A stretch of DNA of 64,000 nucleotides from Aestuariivirga sp. (GCF_020252395.1 NZ_JADCDB010000038.1:1-64000); one strand, 5' to 3'; shown: positions 1 to 7,847, numbered from the stretch's first letter. Notes: generated by a model from the letters alone, not told the origin. Numbers and translations are program-made.

Positions 1-63
1 ACGGCCAAAAACGCTCATGAACTTCATCATTCGCACAACCCTTCGGGCTTCCGTCCGGCTCAT
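1..63 (-). CDS. Transposase N-terminus (partial, runs off the window)
   Basis: The frame starts at an ATG and encodes 21 residues (MSRTEARRVVRMMKF...) before the window edge. The short basic stretch followed by MKFMSVFGR resembles the start of ISNCY-type transposases, which begin with a similar motif before a helix-turn-helix. Only the N-terminus is visible, so the family is a recollection-based guess; it could be another small basic protein. Confidence 0.35.
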   Translation of the reverse strand, partial: MSRTEARRVVRMMKFMSVFGR

Positions 64-90
64 GCTGACCCCCAAAAAAGGGCCAGCCTA

Positions 91-135
91 CCGGACAGAT
101 CGTGTGCTACTTAAACCGGTCATATCGTGTGCTAC
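91..135. repeat. Two 20-bp direct repeats, 25-bp period
   Basis: Bases 91-110 and 116-135 match at 18 of 20 positions; both end in ATCGTGTGCTAC. They lie between the partial transposase start and crtI and are best explained as transposase-binding repeats near an IS end. Confidence 0.6.
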
Positions 136-185
136 CGACAATCTTTCTTCTGCCCCCTTGCCAAATCCCGGCTGACGGTTTCTAC

Positions 186-203
186 TGTCAACGGATGTTT
201 ACA
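186..203. promoter_or_regulatory. PpsR/CrtJ-type site at the start of crtI
   Basis: TGTCAACGGATGTTTACA fits TGT-N12-ACA, including the favoured C after TGT and T before ACA. PpsR/CrtJ is the aerobic repressor of photosynthesis genes in purple bacteria. The site overlaps the predicted crtI start codon at base 195, which is unusual; it may have served a promoter truncated by the neighbouring insertion sequence, or crtI may be controlled by a block at this point. Confidence 0.6.
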
Positions 204-1727
204 GACATCGACCATCCCCCGCCGCCCGGCCAGACGGCTGACCGGCGGCCCCATGCCGCCGTCATCGGCAGTGGCCTCGGCGGACTCGCGGCTGCCATCC
301 GGCTGGGCGCCAGGGGCTATCGCGTCACCGTGTTCGAGAAGCTGGAGCAGCCCGGCGGCCGCGCCTGCGTGTTCCGCCAGGACGGCTTCACCTTCGATGC
401 CGGCCCCACCATCATCACCGCACCCTTCATCCTCGACGAGCTGTGGTCGCTCGCAGGGGCGAAGCTCTCGGACGACGTGACGCTGAAGCCAGTCGACCCC
501 TTCTACGACATCCGCTTCGCTGACGGCACGGTGATCAGCTGCTGCGCCGACCCCGCCCGCATGCGCGAGGAAGTGCGGCGCATCTCGCCGGGTGACGTCG
601 AGGGCTATGAACGCTTCATGGCGGAGAGCGAGGCGATCTACCGCATCGGCTTCGAACAGCTGGGCCACGTGCCCTTCGGCTCGCCGCTCGACATGGTGAA
701 GATAGCGCCGGACCTCCTGCGCCTCGGCGCCTGGCGCACCGTGCACCAGCACGTGGCGGCGCGCGTCAAGAACCCGAAGATCCGCATGGCGCTCAGCTTC
801 CACCCGCTGTTCATCGGCGGCAACCCGTTCAAGGTCACAGCGATCTACAGCATGATCGCCTATCTCGAGCGGCAATATGGCGTGCACTTCGCCATGGGCG
901 GCACCGGCGCGCTCGTCAAGGCCATGGCGGCGCTGGTGGAGCGCCAGGGCGGCAGTATCGTGCTCAACAGCGAGGTGGCTGAGATCACCTGCGAGGGCGC
1001 GCGGGCCACCGGCCTGCGCCTCGCCGATGGCCGCGCCATCAAGGCCGATATCGTCGTCTCCAATGCCGAGACCGCCCACACCTACACGAAGCTGCTCGCC
1101 AACGCCCCGCGCAAGCGCTGGTCGGATGCGAAGCTCGCCCGCGCCCGCTATTCCATGAGCCTCTTCGTCTGGTATTTCGGCACTAACCGTCAGTACACGG
1201 ACGTTCCCCACCACACCATCCTCATGGGACCGCGCTACCGCGGCCTGCTGCACGACATCTTCGAGAAGAAGACCCTGGCCAAGGACTTCAGCCTCTATCT
1301 CCACCGCCCCACCGCGACGGATCCCGCCCTCGCGCCTGCTGGCTGCGATGCCTTCTATGTGCTCTCGCCCGTGCCGCACCAGGATTCCGGTATCGACTGG
1401 ACGAGCCGTGCGGCGTCCTACAAGGCCGCCATCGCCGGGCACCTCGACCGCACCCTGATGCCCGGTTTCCGGGAACATATCGTCACCGAGAAGCTGATCA
1501 CCCCGATCGATTTCGAAACCCGTCTCTCCTCCACCAAGGGCGCTGCCTTCGGGCTCGAGCCCACGCTGCTGCAGAGCGCCTGGTTCCGCCCCAACAACCG
1601 CTCGGAAGACATCGGGAACCTGTTCATCGTCGGCGCCGGCACCCATCCGGGTGCGGGCATTCCCGGTGTCATCTCTTCGGCAAGAATCCTCGATTCCGTG
1701 GTGCCCGATGCGTCCGCCTTCGCCTGA
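195..1727 (+). CDS. crtI: Phytoene desaturase CrtI
   Basis: Membrane-associated FAD enzyme that introduces the double bonds turning phytoene into neurosporene or lycopene. The 510-residue product has the dinucleotide motif GSGLGG near residues 25-30, an acidic residue after the second beta strand (VTVFEK), and the C-terminal carotenoid-desaturase FAD motif (VGAGTHPGAGIPG). The ATG at 195 was chosen because it gives a normal-length N-terminus; an earlier ATG at 102 would lie in the insertion-sequence repeats. The gene ends 20 bases inside crtB, so the two are translationally coupled. Whether it performs three or four desaturations cannot be read from sequence. Confidence 0.95.
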   Translation: MFTDIDHPPPPGQTADRRPHAAVIGSGLGGLAAAIRLGARGYRVTVFEKLEQPGGRACVFRQDGFTFDAGPTIITAPFILDELWSLAGAKLSDDVTLKPVDPFYDIRFADGTVISCCADPARMREEVRRISPGDVEGYERFMAESEAIYRIGFEQLGHVPFGSPLDMVKIAPDLLRLGAWRTVHQHVAARVKNPKIRMALSFHPLFIGGNPFKVTAIYSMIAYLERQYGVHFAMGGTGALVKAMAALVERQGGSIVLNSEVAEITCEGARATGLRLADGRAIKADIVVSNAETAHTYTKLLANAPRKRWSDAKLARARYSMSLFVWYFGTNRQYTDVPHHTILMGPRYRGLLHDIFEKKTLAKDFSLYLHRPTATDPALAPAGCDAFYVLSPVPHQDSGIDWTSRAASYKAAIAGHLDRTLMPGFREHIVTEKLITPIDFETRLSSTKGAAFGLEPTLLQSAWFRPNNRSEDIGNLFIVGAGTHPGAGIPGVISSARILDSVVPDASAFA

Positions 1728-2736
1728 CCGTTCGCTCGTCTCGCCCGCCGATCTCGCCCAGTGCCGGCAGATGATCCGCGACGGGTCGAAGACCTTCTAC
1801 ACCGCCTCGCTGCTGCTGCCGCAGCGCGTCTGCGATGCGTCACGCTCGCTCTATGGCTTCTGCCGCGTGGCGGATGACCTGGTGGATGGCTCGACCGGCA
1901 GCCGCGCCGCGGTGGACATGCTGCTGGGGCGCCTCGACCGCATCTACCGGGGTCAGCCGGACAATGAACCCGCCGACCGCGCCTTCGCCGACGTGGCGCT
2001 GCGTTTCGCCATTCCGCGGGAAATCCCCGAAGCCCTGATCGAGGGCTTCGCCTGGGATGCCGCGGGCCGCCGCTACCCGACGCTGGACGATCTCCACGCC
2101 TATGCTGTGCGCGTCGCCGGCACGGTGGGAGCGATGATGTCGCTGGTCATGCAGGTGCGCAACCCGTCGGCCATCGCACGCGCCTGCGATCTCGGTGTCG
2201 CCATGCAACTCACCAACATCGCCCGCGACGTGGGCGAGGATGCGCGCAACGGCCGCATCTACCTGCCGCTGGACTGGATGGCGGAGGCAGGTCTTGACGC
2301 CGGGGCCTTCGTTGCAACGCCACGTCCATCGCCTGCGCTCGCCGGGGTTCTCCAGCGCCTGCTGGCGGAGGCCGGCCGGCTTTATGTTCAGAGCCTCTCC
2401 GGCATCGCCGTTTTGCCGGCGGCCTGCCGCCCGTCGATCCACGCAGCCCGCCTCCTCTATGCCGAGATCGGCCGTGCGGTGGAAAAAAACGGTCATGACA
2501 GCATCACCCGCCGCGCCACCGTTCCCACGCCGCGCAAGCTCGCACTCCTCGCACAGGCTGTCACAGCCTCGCTCGCATCCGCGCCGCGCTCCGATGTCCC
2601 CGCCATCGCCTCCGCGCAATTCCTCATCGACGCCGTGGCCAGCGCCGGCCAGCCCATCCACCCCCCGCGCACGCTTGACGAACGCGCCCAGTGGCTCACC
2701 GACCTCTTCACCCGGCTGGAAAGGCAGAATCAATGA
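1708..2736 (+). CDS. crtB: Phytoene synthase CrtB
   Basis: Condenses two geranylgeranyl diphosphates to phytoene, the first committed carotenoid step. The 342-residue protein carries both aspartate-rich motifs of the squalene/phytoene synthase family: DDLVDG near residue 56 and RDVGED near residue 173. The ATG at 1708 lies inside the end of crtI and removes an upstream stretch that is just the crtI C-terminus in another frame. The stop codon overlaps the start of a 35-residue membrane ORF (ATGA), suggesting a crtI-crtB-small ORF operon. Confidence 0.95.
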   Translation: MRPPSPDRSLVSPADLAQCRQMIRDGSKTFYTASLLLPQRVCDASRSLYGFCRVADDLVDGSTGSRAAVDMLLGRLDRIYRGQPDNEPADRAFADVALRFAIPREIPEALIEGFAWDAAGRRYPTLDDLHAYAVRVAGTVGAMMSLVMQVRNPSAIARACDLGVAMQLTNIARDVGEDARNGRIYLPLDWMAEAGLDAGAFVATPRPSPALAGVLQRLLAEAGRLYVQSLSGIAVLPAACRPSIHAARLLYAEIGRAVEKNGHDSITRRATVPTPRKLALLAQAVTASLASAPRSDVPAIASAQFLIDAVASAGQPIHPPRTLDERAQWLTDLFTRLERQNQ

Positions 2737-2840
2737 GTGGCGGCAGCCTCGCACTCGCGGAAGGTATCCTCGTTGCCGGCGTCGTTCTCGGCTGGGCCTT
2801 CTGGGAATTGTGGAAGCTGAAGCGGGATAAGAAGCCATAG
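2733..2840 (+). CDS. 35-residue single-pass membrane protein coupled to crtB
   Basis: An ATGA overlap links this ORF to the crtB stop. It encodes 35 residues: a short start, a hydrophobic helix (roughly residues 8-27, including GILVAGVVLGWAFWEL) and a basic tail (KLKRDKKP). The overlap, the clean membrane-segment-plus-positive-tail layout and the absence of any other reading of this stretch support a real gene. The topology suggests the C-terminus faces the cytoplasm. Function is not known; the position suggests a link to membrane-bound carotenoid enzymes. Confidence 0.6.
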   Translation: MSGGSLALAEGILVAGVVLGWAFWELWKLKRDKKP

Positions 2841-2950
2841 ACAAGTTGAGCTGAGTTAGTATTGCCCGATATGGCAATTAAAAAGATGCTTCGATCACTC
2901 GCACTGTGAGAGTAGTGACCTCTTCTTCACCTCGAACGACGCACTGATAC

Positions 2951-4009
2951 TCACCCTCTTCTTGGCATCCTGAACGGCAGCATCAGTTGCACCACGGGGT
3001 TCCTAAACCGCGTCAGCGACAGGCTCTCGTGGAAGGCATCCGCCCTTCCCTCCTCCGTCTCCACCTTCAGCAGCGTGCGCGTGTAGAACGGCGAGTCCTC
3101 GAACAGCGACACTGCCTCGAAGTGCCGCTCCGCCCGCATGTGCCGCGCCATGCGCCAGAAGGTCGTGGGCATTTCCCGGCGTGGCGGTACGGGCATCTCC
3201 GTCACGCCACCTTCGGCACCGATATGCAGCGCGAAGGCAGCGTTCGAACCATCGCGCAGCACGGTGTCATAGACGATGGCCGCACCATCCTTCATTGCCG
3301 CGCGCGACCACACCCAGCTTTCGAAACTCTCCTCCAGAGGCGCCGCTCCCCAGTTGGAGTCATGATAACCAATGCCGCTCCAGCGCAGCGCCGGCTTCTC
3401 GAACACGGCCTCGATGCGCGAGAAAGGCGCCACCGGCCGCCACACATGCAGGCCCTGGGAGTCCAGCCGCACCTCGTGCGAACAGATGGCCGAAGGCGTC
3501 AGTCGCACCTGACCCCGAAGCCGCGAGGGGATCGGCACCGTCACCTCGTCGATGTCGATGATGAGCGCGCCATCCTCCCAGCGCATCGCACTCGGGCCAA
3601 TCACAAACTTCGTCGCATCGCGGCAGATCCAGCGCCGCCCTCGTTCCGTCATGGCCCAGCGGTGCCCGCCCGCGCCATAGAGCGCGACATTCAGCGCGCA
3701 GTGGTTCTCGGGGTCGGCATCGCCACTGCGCCGCGCCCGCGCGTAATAGGGCGAGAACACGCTGCCCACGAAGCCGATGATGGTGAGGCCGTGGCGGCCG
3801 TCATCGCTCAGGCCGTCGAGATACCACCAACGGTAACCGCCTTGTGGAACGCCCTCGTCGAAGCCCTGGACGCCAGCAGGCTTTGCGCCGCCAGCCGCCC
3901 CGAAAGCATGGCCATCGGCACGCCCGGCCCCGGGTGCACGCTGCCCCCCGCGAGGAACAGGCCCGGAATGCGCGTGCGCGCCGCGGGCCGCTGAAATGAT
4001 GCCATCCAT
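2951..4009 (-). CDS. crtC: Carotenoid 1,2-hydratase CrtC (start uncertain)
   Basis: Adds water to the psi end of neurosporene or lycopene to give the 1-hydroxy carotenoid used by CrtD and CrtF. The family signature starts at about base 3841 (GGYRWWYLDGLSDDGRHGL) and continues through GSVFSPYYARARR and NHCALNVALYG to the end. The region upstream of this point in the same frame is an alternate-frame reading of crtD. No ATG, GTG or TTG lies in frame between base 4009 and the conserved region, so the true start is unresolved. It follows crtD on the same strand and overlaps it. Confidence 0.85.
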   Translation of the reverse strand: MDGIISAARGAHAHSGPVPRGGQRAPGAGRADGHAFGAAGGAKPAGVQGFDEGVPQGGYRWWYLDGLSDDGRHGLTIIGFVGSVFSPYYARARRSGDADPENHCALNVALYGAGGHRWAMTERGRRWICRDATKFVIGPSAMRWEDGALIIDIDEVTVPIPSRLRGQVRLTPSAICSHEVRLDSQGLHVWRPVAPFSRIEAVFEKPALRWSGIGYHDSNWGAAPLEESFESWVWSRAAMKDGAAIVYDTVLRDGSNAAFALHIGAEGGVTEMPVPPRREMPTTFWRMARHMRAERHFEAVSLFEDSPFYTRTLLKVETEEGRADAFHESLSLTRFRNPVVQLMLPFRMPRRG

Positions 4010-5319
4010 CCGTGCGAGGCCCTCCCATAAAGCGCGCCGCCGGTGGCCGGAAACAGGCCATGGAAGCGGGCTGGGTCGGTGATGATCGTGCTGTCAGGTT
4101 TGAAATCGACGCAGAGCCCGCATTGCGCGAGCTTCTCGCGCATGGCGAGTTCGACTCGGGCCCAGGCTTGCGGCGCATGATCGCCGTTAGCCGGCGAGTT
4201 GACCAGCAGCAGCAGCCGCTCCGGCCCGCCCTGATGCCCCTCGCGGTCCTGCGCGCAGATATAGACGGTGGGCTCGTCCGGATAACCGGTGCTCAGTGTA
4301 CGGAACTCTTGCGCATAGTCGCGCGAGAAGAACACATTGTGCCGCGCCAGCGGAAAGCCCGATGTCTCCGCCACCGCCGCCCAGGTGATGGCGGAGAGCG
4401 AGCGCTGCTTCGGCCGAATGGACGCAACAGCGGACTTCACGCCGCCGCCAAGCAACCCCGCCGCCACCGCCTGCGAGTCGGCATTTACGATCACCGCGGA
4501 GCAATCGAATCGCTCCTTGACGGTGCTCACCCACGCCACGCGTCCGCGCTCCGTGCCGATCTCCGTCACATCCTCGCCATAGCGGAAACTGACACCCTTG
4601 CGCCGCGCCAGCCCCTCCAGCGCCAGCGCCAGCTCATGCATGCCGCCCTTCACACTCCACACGCCCGCCTGCTCCACATGCGCCACCAGCATCAGCGTGG
4701 CGGGGGCGAGGAAGGGCGATGACCCGCAATAGGTGGCATAGCGCCCGAACAACTGCCGCAGCCGCAGGTCGCGGAAATGCCGTGCGAGCCCCTTCCACAT
4801 CGTCTCGAAGGGATTGATGCGCGCCACGTCCCTTATGCCGGAGAGGCCATTCGACATCGCCAGCGACACCGGGTTTGGCCGCTGCGCACAAAGGAAGGGC
4901 TTCTCCAGCGTCCGGTAGATGCGCTTCGCCTCTGCACTGAATGTCAGGAATCGCTGCGCCTCCGCAGCCCCCGCAAAGTCGCCGATCGAATCGGCCGAGG
5001 CCGCGAGGTCGGCATGGAGGTCGAGGCGCTCCGTCGCGCTCCAGGCATGGCGCGCGAGGATGGAAAGGGGTTCGAGCGTCACATGGTCTGAAAGCTCGGC
5101 CCCCGCCTCGGCGAAGATCTGCTCCAGCACCCAGCGCATGGTGAAGACGGTGGGACCGCCATCGATTCCATGGCCCGCCACGTCAAGCCGCCGCATCTTG
5201 CCTCCGGGGGCCTGCTGGCGCTCCATCACCAGCACCTCCTCGCCCTTCGCGGCGAGGCTCAGGGCGGCCGCGAGCCCGCCCATTCCGGCCCCAATGATGA
5301 TGGTGCGATCCCTTGACAT
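3808..5319 (-). CDS. crtD: 1-Hydroxycarotenoid 3,4-desaturase CrtD
   Basis: FAD-dependent desaturase acting after CrtC in spheroidene or spirilloxanthin synthesis. The 503-residue protein opens with the dinucleotide motif IIIGAGMGGLAAALSL, keeps the PGGK motif near residue 40, and closes with the desaturase signature LAGGSVHPGPGVPMAMLSGR. It is divergent from crtE across about 100 bases holding a PpsR-type site. It is related to CrtI (26 kDa-larger homologues are not seen here) but is assigned as CrtD from its pairing with crtC. Confidence 0.9.
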   Translation of the reverse strand: MSRDRTIIIGAGMGGLAAALSLAAKGEEVLVMERQQAPGGKMRRLDVAGHGIDGGPTVFTMRWVLEQIFAEAGAELSDHVTLEPLSILARHAWSATERLDLHADLAASADSIGDFAGAAEAQRFLTFSAEAKRIYRTLEKPFLCAQRPNPVSLAMSNGLSGIRDVARINPFETMWKGLARHFRDLRLRQLFGRYATYCGSSPFLAPATLMLVAHVEQAGVWSVKGGMHELALALEGLARRKGVSFRYGEDVTEIGTERGRVAWVSTVKERFDCSAVIVNADSQAVAAGLLGGGVKSAVASIRPKQRSLSAITWAAVAETSGFPLARHNVFFSRDYAQEFRTLSTGYPDEPTVYICAQDREGHQGGPERLLLLVNSPANGDHAPQAWARVELAMREKLAQCGLCVDFKPDSTIITDPARFHGLFPATGGALYGRASHGWMASFQRPAARTRIPGLFLAGGSVHPGPGVPMAMLSGRLAAQSLLASRASTRAFHKAVTVGGISTA

Positions 5320-5359
5320 TCCGTCCCGCGGCTTCCCTGTTGCGGAGCTACGATTACTA

Positions 5360-5377
5360 TGTCAATATTCCTTTACA
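5360..5377. promoter_or_regulatory. PpsR/CrtJ-type site between crtD and crtE
   Basis: TGTCAATATTCCTTTACA is a full match to TGT-N12-ACA. Its two halves double as possible -35 elements: TTTACA reading toward crtE, and TTGACA on the other strand reading toward crtD. A single bound repressor could therefore shut both divergent promoters. The -10 elements are less clear. Confidence 0.75.
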
Positions 5378-5420
5378 GTCGCAAGTGACGTTTCATTCTG
5401 ACGACTACGGGAGATACCCC

Positions 5421-6392
5421 ATGGATATCGGACTCCGCCTCGAACAGGAACTCGAACAGGCAGTGGGCCATGCCGCAGGCGGCGATTGCCCACCCCTCCT
5501 GAGCCAGGCTCTCCGCCACGCTGTCTTCCCCGGCGGCGCCCGAATCCGCCCCCGTCTGGTGCTCGCGGTCAGCAATGCCTGCGGCTCATCGGGACATGCT
5601 GCGGCAACCGGACAAGGCGCATCCATGAGCGCAATGGCGGCACAACAACAAGCATCCAGAAATGCAACGGCAGCAACGCAAAATGCAACGGCGGCAACGC
5701 AATATGCATCCGCCGCAATCGCTTTTGCATCCGCCGTGGAGATCCTCCATTGCGCATCGCTGGTGCATGATGACTTGCCTTGCTTTGACAACTCAGAGTT
5801 GCGGCGGGGGAAGCCCTCGGTGCATGCGGCGTTTGGGGAGAGGATTGCGGTTCTGACTGGTGATGCGCTGATCGTGCTCGGCTTCGAGTGGCTGGCGCTC
5901 CGGACAGAGCGGGTGGCGCAGCTTTCCGGCATCCTCGCGCGCTGCGTGGGCGGGCCGTCGGGCATCTGCGCCGGCCAGGCGTGGGAATGCGAGCCTTCAA
6001 TCGATATCGTGCGCTACCAGCGGGCCAAGACGGGGGCGCTGTTTGCGGCCTGCACCATGGGTGGGGCGGCGTCGCAGGGCTATGAACCCTTCGGCTGGCA
6101 GAAGCTGGGCTTTGCCATCGGCGAGGCCTTCCAGGTGGCGGATGACCTGCGCGACGTGGCGGGATCGGCTGAAAAGCTGGGCAAGCCGGTGCACCAGGAC
6201 GAGGCCAATCACGCCCCGAATTTCGTTGCAGAACTGGGCTTTGACGGCGCCATGGCGCATTTCGAGGACCTGCTCGAGGCAGCGCGGAACGCCATTCCGG
6301 ATTGTCCGGGGCGCGAGGTGCTGGCGAAGCAGATCGAAGGGGTGTCGCGGAGCCTCGTCACCGGCCTTTCGGCGCGCACCGCCGCTGCGTGA
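5421..6392 (+). CDS. crtE: Geranylgeranyl diphosphate synthase CrtE
   Basis: Makes the C20 precursor for carotenoids and the bacteriochlorophyll tail. The 323-residue protein has the first aspartate-rich motif (HDDLPCFDNSELRRGKPS, from about residue 116) and the second (QVADDLRDVAG, about residue 241). The ATG at 5421 follows a GGGAG-like ribosome site; an upstream ATG at 5313 lies within crtD and is rejected. Between residues ~60 and ~100 there is an unusual Ala/Thr/Gln/Asn-rich insertion containing two exact 7-residue repeats. crtF starts one base after the stop codon. Confidence 0.93.
   Translation: MDIGLRLEQELEQAVGHAAGGDCPPLLSQALRHAVFPGGARIRPRLVLAVSNACGSSGHAAATGQGASMSAMAAQQQASRNATAATQNATAATQYASAAIAFASAVEILHCASLVHDDLPCFDNSELRRGKPSVHAAFGERIAVLTGDALIVLGFEWLALRTERVAQLSGILARCVGGPSGICAGQAWECEPSIDIVRYQRAKTGALFAACTMGGAASQGYEPFGWQKLGFAIGEAFQVADDLRDVAGSAEKLGKPVHQDEANHAPNFVAELGFDGAMAHFEDLLEAARNAIPDCPGREVLAKQIEGVSRSLVTGLSARTAAA
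5661..5723 (+). repeat. In-frame 21-bp tandem repeat inside crtE
   Basis: Two 21-base units (bases 5661-5681 and 5682-5702) differ at one base and both encode NATAATQ; a third, degenerate unit follows (YASAAIA). They sit just before the helix leading to the first aspartate-rich motif. The local base composition (many GCAAC triplet-like runs) differs from the rest of the gene. Confidence 0.85.
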
Positions 6393-6393
6393 G

Positions 6394-7479
6394 ATGAGCC
6401 TGCTTGGAGGTGCCTGGGACCGGTGGCGAACTTTGCGCAACGGCCTGCTCGCCTCTCCCCGCTTCCAGAAATTTGCCTTGGATTTTCCGCCCTTTAGGCC
6501 GGTGAGCCGGGCGCGCTCGCGGCAGCTCTTCGACCTCCTCGCAGGCTTCACCTATACCCAGGTCCTCTACTGCACGGTGAAGCTGGGCCTCATCGAGATG
6601 CTGCAGGGCCAGCCCCTCTCCACCGCCGCTATCGCCGCGCGCATCGGCTGGCCGGCGGACCGCACCGAACGCCTGCTCAAGGCCGCGATATCGCTCGACA
6701 TTCTGGAACGCACCAGCACCGGAGAGGTGACGCTGGGCATCCATGGCGCGGCACTCGCCGGCAACCCCTGGATCGCCCGCTTCATCACCCACCACAGCCT
6801 GCTCTATGCCGACCTGACGGACCCCATTGGCGTGCTGTCGGGCGCCAAGAAAGATAACCAACTGAAGGACTTCTGGAGCTATGGCGACCAGCGCAACGCG
6901 GCCGGCTACACCGCACTGATGGCCGCCTCGCAAGCTGCGGTGGCCGCCGAGATCCTCGCCTCCTACGACTTCAGCCGCCACAGCCACGTGATCGACATCG
7001 GTGGCTCCAACGGTGCCTTCCTGAAGGCCGCCGCGGCGCGTTATCCACAGCTGAAACTGAGCCTCTTCGATCTTCCCAAAGTGGCCGAACTTGCACGCGC
7101 AAACCTCGGAGATCGCTTTGAAATTCACGGAGGAAGTTTCCTCGACGATGAGCTGCCGAAGGGCCCCGACTGCGCCACCCTGATCCGCATCACGCACGAT
7201 CATGACGACGCGGCGGTGCGCACGCTGCTTGCTGCCGTGGCCCGCATGCTGCCGCCCGGCGGCACGCTGATCCTGGCCGAACCCCTGTCGGGCTTGACGG
7301 CCACCGCCCCCGTGGCGGACGCCTATTTCGGCCTCTACTTCGCCGCCATGGGCCAGGGCAAGACCCGCACCCCGGACGAGATCGGCCGCATGGCGAAGGA
7401 TGCCGGGTTCGCGTCAGTCGAGGTGGTGGCGACTCGCAATCCGGTTGTATCCGGCCTGTTGCGGATGACCATGCCGTAG
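6394..7479 (+). CDS. crtF: Hydroxyneurosporene/demethylspheroidene O-methyltransferase CrtF
   Basis: SAM-dependent methyltransferase that methylates the 1-hydroxy group of acyclic carotenoids. The 361-residue product has an N-terminal dimerisation/winged-helix region and the SAM-binding motif VIDIGGSNGAFLKAA near residue 200, followed by the LxxITHDHDD and PPGGTLILAEP segments of the family. The start was placed at 6394, one base after the crtE stop; the longer frame upstream is inside crtE. It is probably transcribed with crtE. A 469-base gap separates it from bchC. Confidence 0.92.
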   Translation: MSLLGGAWDRWRTLRNGLLASPRFQKFALDFPPFRPVSRARSRQLFDLLAGFTYTQVLYCTVKLGLIEMLQGQPLSTAAIAARIGWPADRTERLLKAAISLDILERTSTGEVTLGIHGAALAGNPWIARFITHHSLLYADLTDPIGVLSGAKKDNQLKDFWSYGDQRNAAGYTALMAASQAAVAAEILASYDFSRHSHVIDIGGSNGAFLKAAAARYPQLKLSLFDLPKVAELARANLGDRFEIHGGSFLDDELPKGPDCATLIRITHDHDDAAVRTLLAAVARMLPPGGTLILAEPLSGLTATAPVADAYFGLYFAAMGQGKTRTPDEIGRMAKDAGFASVEVVATRNPVVSGLLRMTMP

Positions 7480-7490
7480 CACGCTCAGGC

Positions 7491-7556
7491 GGATGCATGC
7501 TGGGTGCTTTTGGGATGCTTTCTGGATGCTTTTCGGATGCTTTTCGGATGCTGCCC
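7491..7556. repeat. Six tandem 11-bp units after crtF
   Basis: Immediately after crtF, six head-to-tail 11-base units follow the pattern GGATGCTTTTC; the fourth and fifth are identical and the others differ by one to a few bases. The period is close to one DNA helical turn. Translated frames give only low-complexity Cys/Phe/Trp strings, so the array is considered non-coding. Confidence 0.8.
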
Positions 7557-7563
7557 GAGCGCA

Positions 7564-7616
7564 TTCCGGTTGCTGCCGGAGGCTATCGAATGTCACCGGT
7601 TCCGGTTGCTGCCGGA
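7564..7616. repeat. Pair of 17-bp direct repeats in the crtF-bchC gap
   Basis: TTCCGGTTGCTGCCGGA occurs at 7564-7580 and 7600-7616 with no mismatch, 36 bases apart. Each copy is itself partly palindromic (TCCGG...CCGGA). Together with the 11-bp array this makes most of the left half of the 469-base intergenic region repetitive; the right half holds a GC-rich hairpin (about 7752-7775, CCCACAAGGGGG core) and the bchC promoter. Confidence 0.75.
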
Positions 7617-7847
7617 TGAGTGGACATCGTTGCACATGGCGGTCCAGCGGCCTTCCGGTGGCAGAAGCTGGGCATCGACTGTCATGAAAAGCCCAACTCG
7701 CGGACCCGCACCCCCTTCATGAAAATCCGACTCGCGGCCCCCCCCACCGCTGCCCCTGCCCACAAGGGGGAGGGGAAGATCGAGGGGCAGGCCGGGATAG
7801 TGCCGCAGGCATGCACCGGAACTGTCAGTCCGGCATGGCGGACAGAC

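Larger units (their letters stand above)
1..140 (-). mobile_element. End of a truncated insertion sequence
   Basis: The first ~140 bases look like one end of an insertion sequence that continues outside the window. On the minus strand a reading frame opens at base 63 and runs off the edge. Between it and crtI lie two near-identical 20-base direct repeats, the kind of subterminal repeat seen at IS ends. The right boundary, about base 140, is estimated from where the repeats stop; no terminal inverted repeat or target duplication can be checked because the other end is missing. The element sits where crtI would normally meet other photosynthesis genes. Confidence 0.45.

Noticed and set aside
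132-1646. Long minus-strand frame of 504 codons opposite crtI
   Set aside because: It is the GC-skewed shadow of crtI: no family resemblance, Arg/His/Gly-rich composition, and the plus strand has clear desaturase motifs.
7491-7616. CRISPR-like array
   Set aside because: Units are 11 and 17 bases, without unique spacers of constant length and without cas genes.
7493-7722. Small plus-strand frames over the 11-bp array
   Set aside because: They only translate the tandem repeats into Cys/Phe/Trp strings and have no ribosome site.
7823-7844. Further TGT...ACA near the bchC promoter
   Set aside because: The spacing is 16 bases, not 12, so it does not fit a PpsR site.
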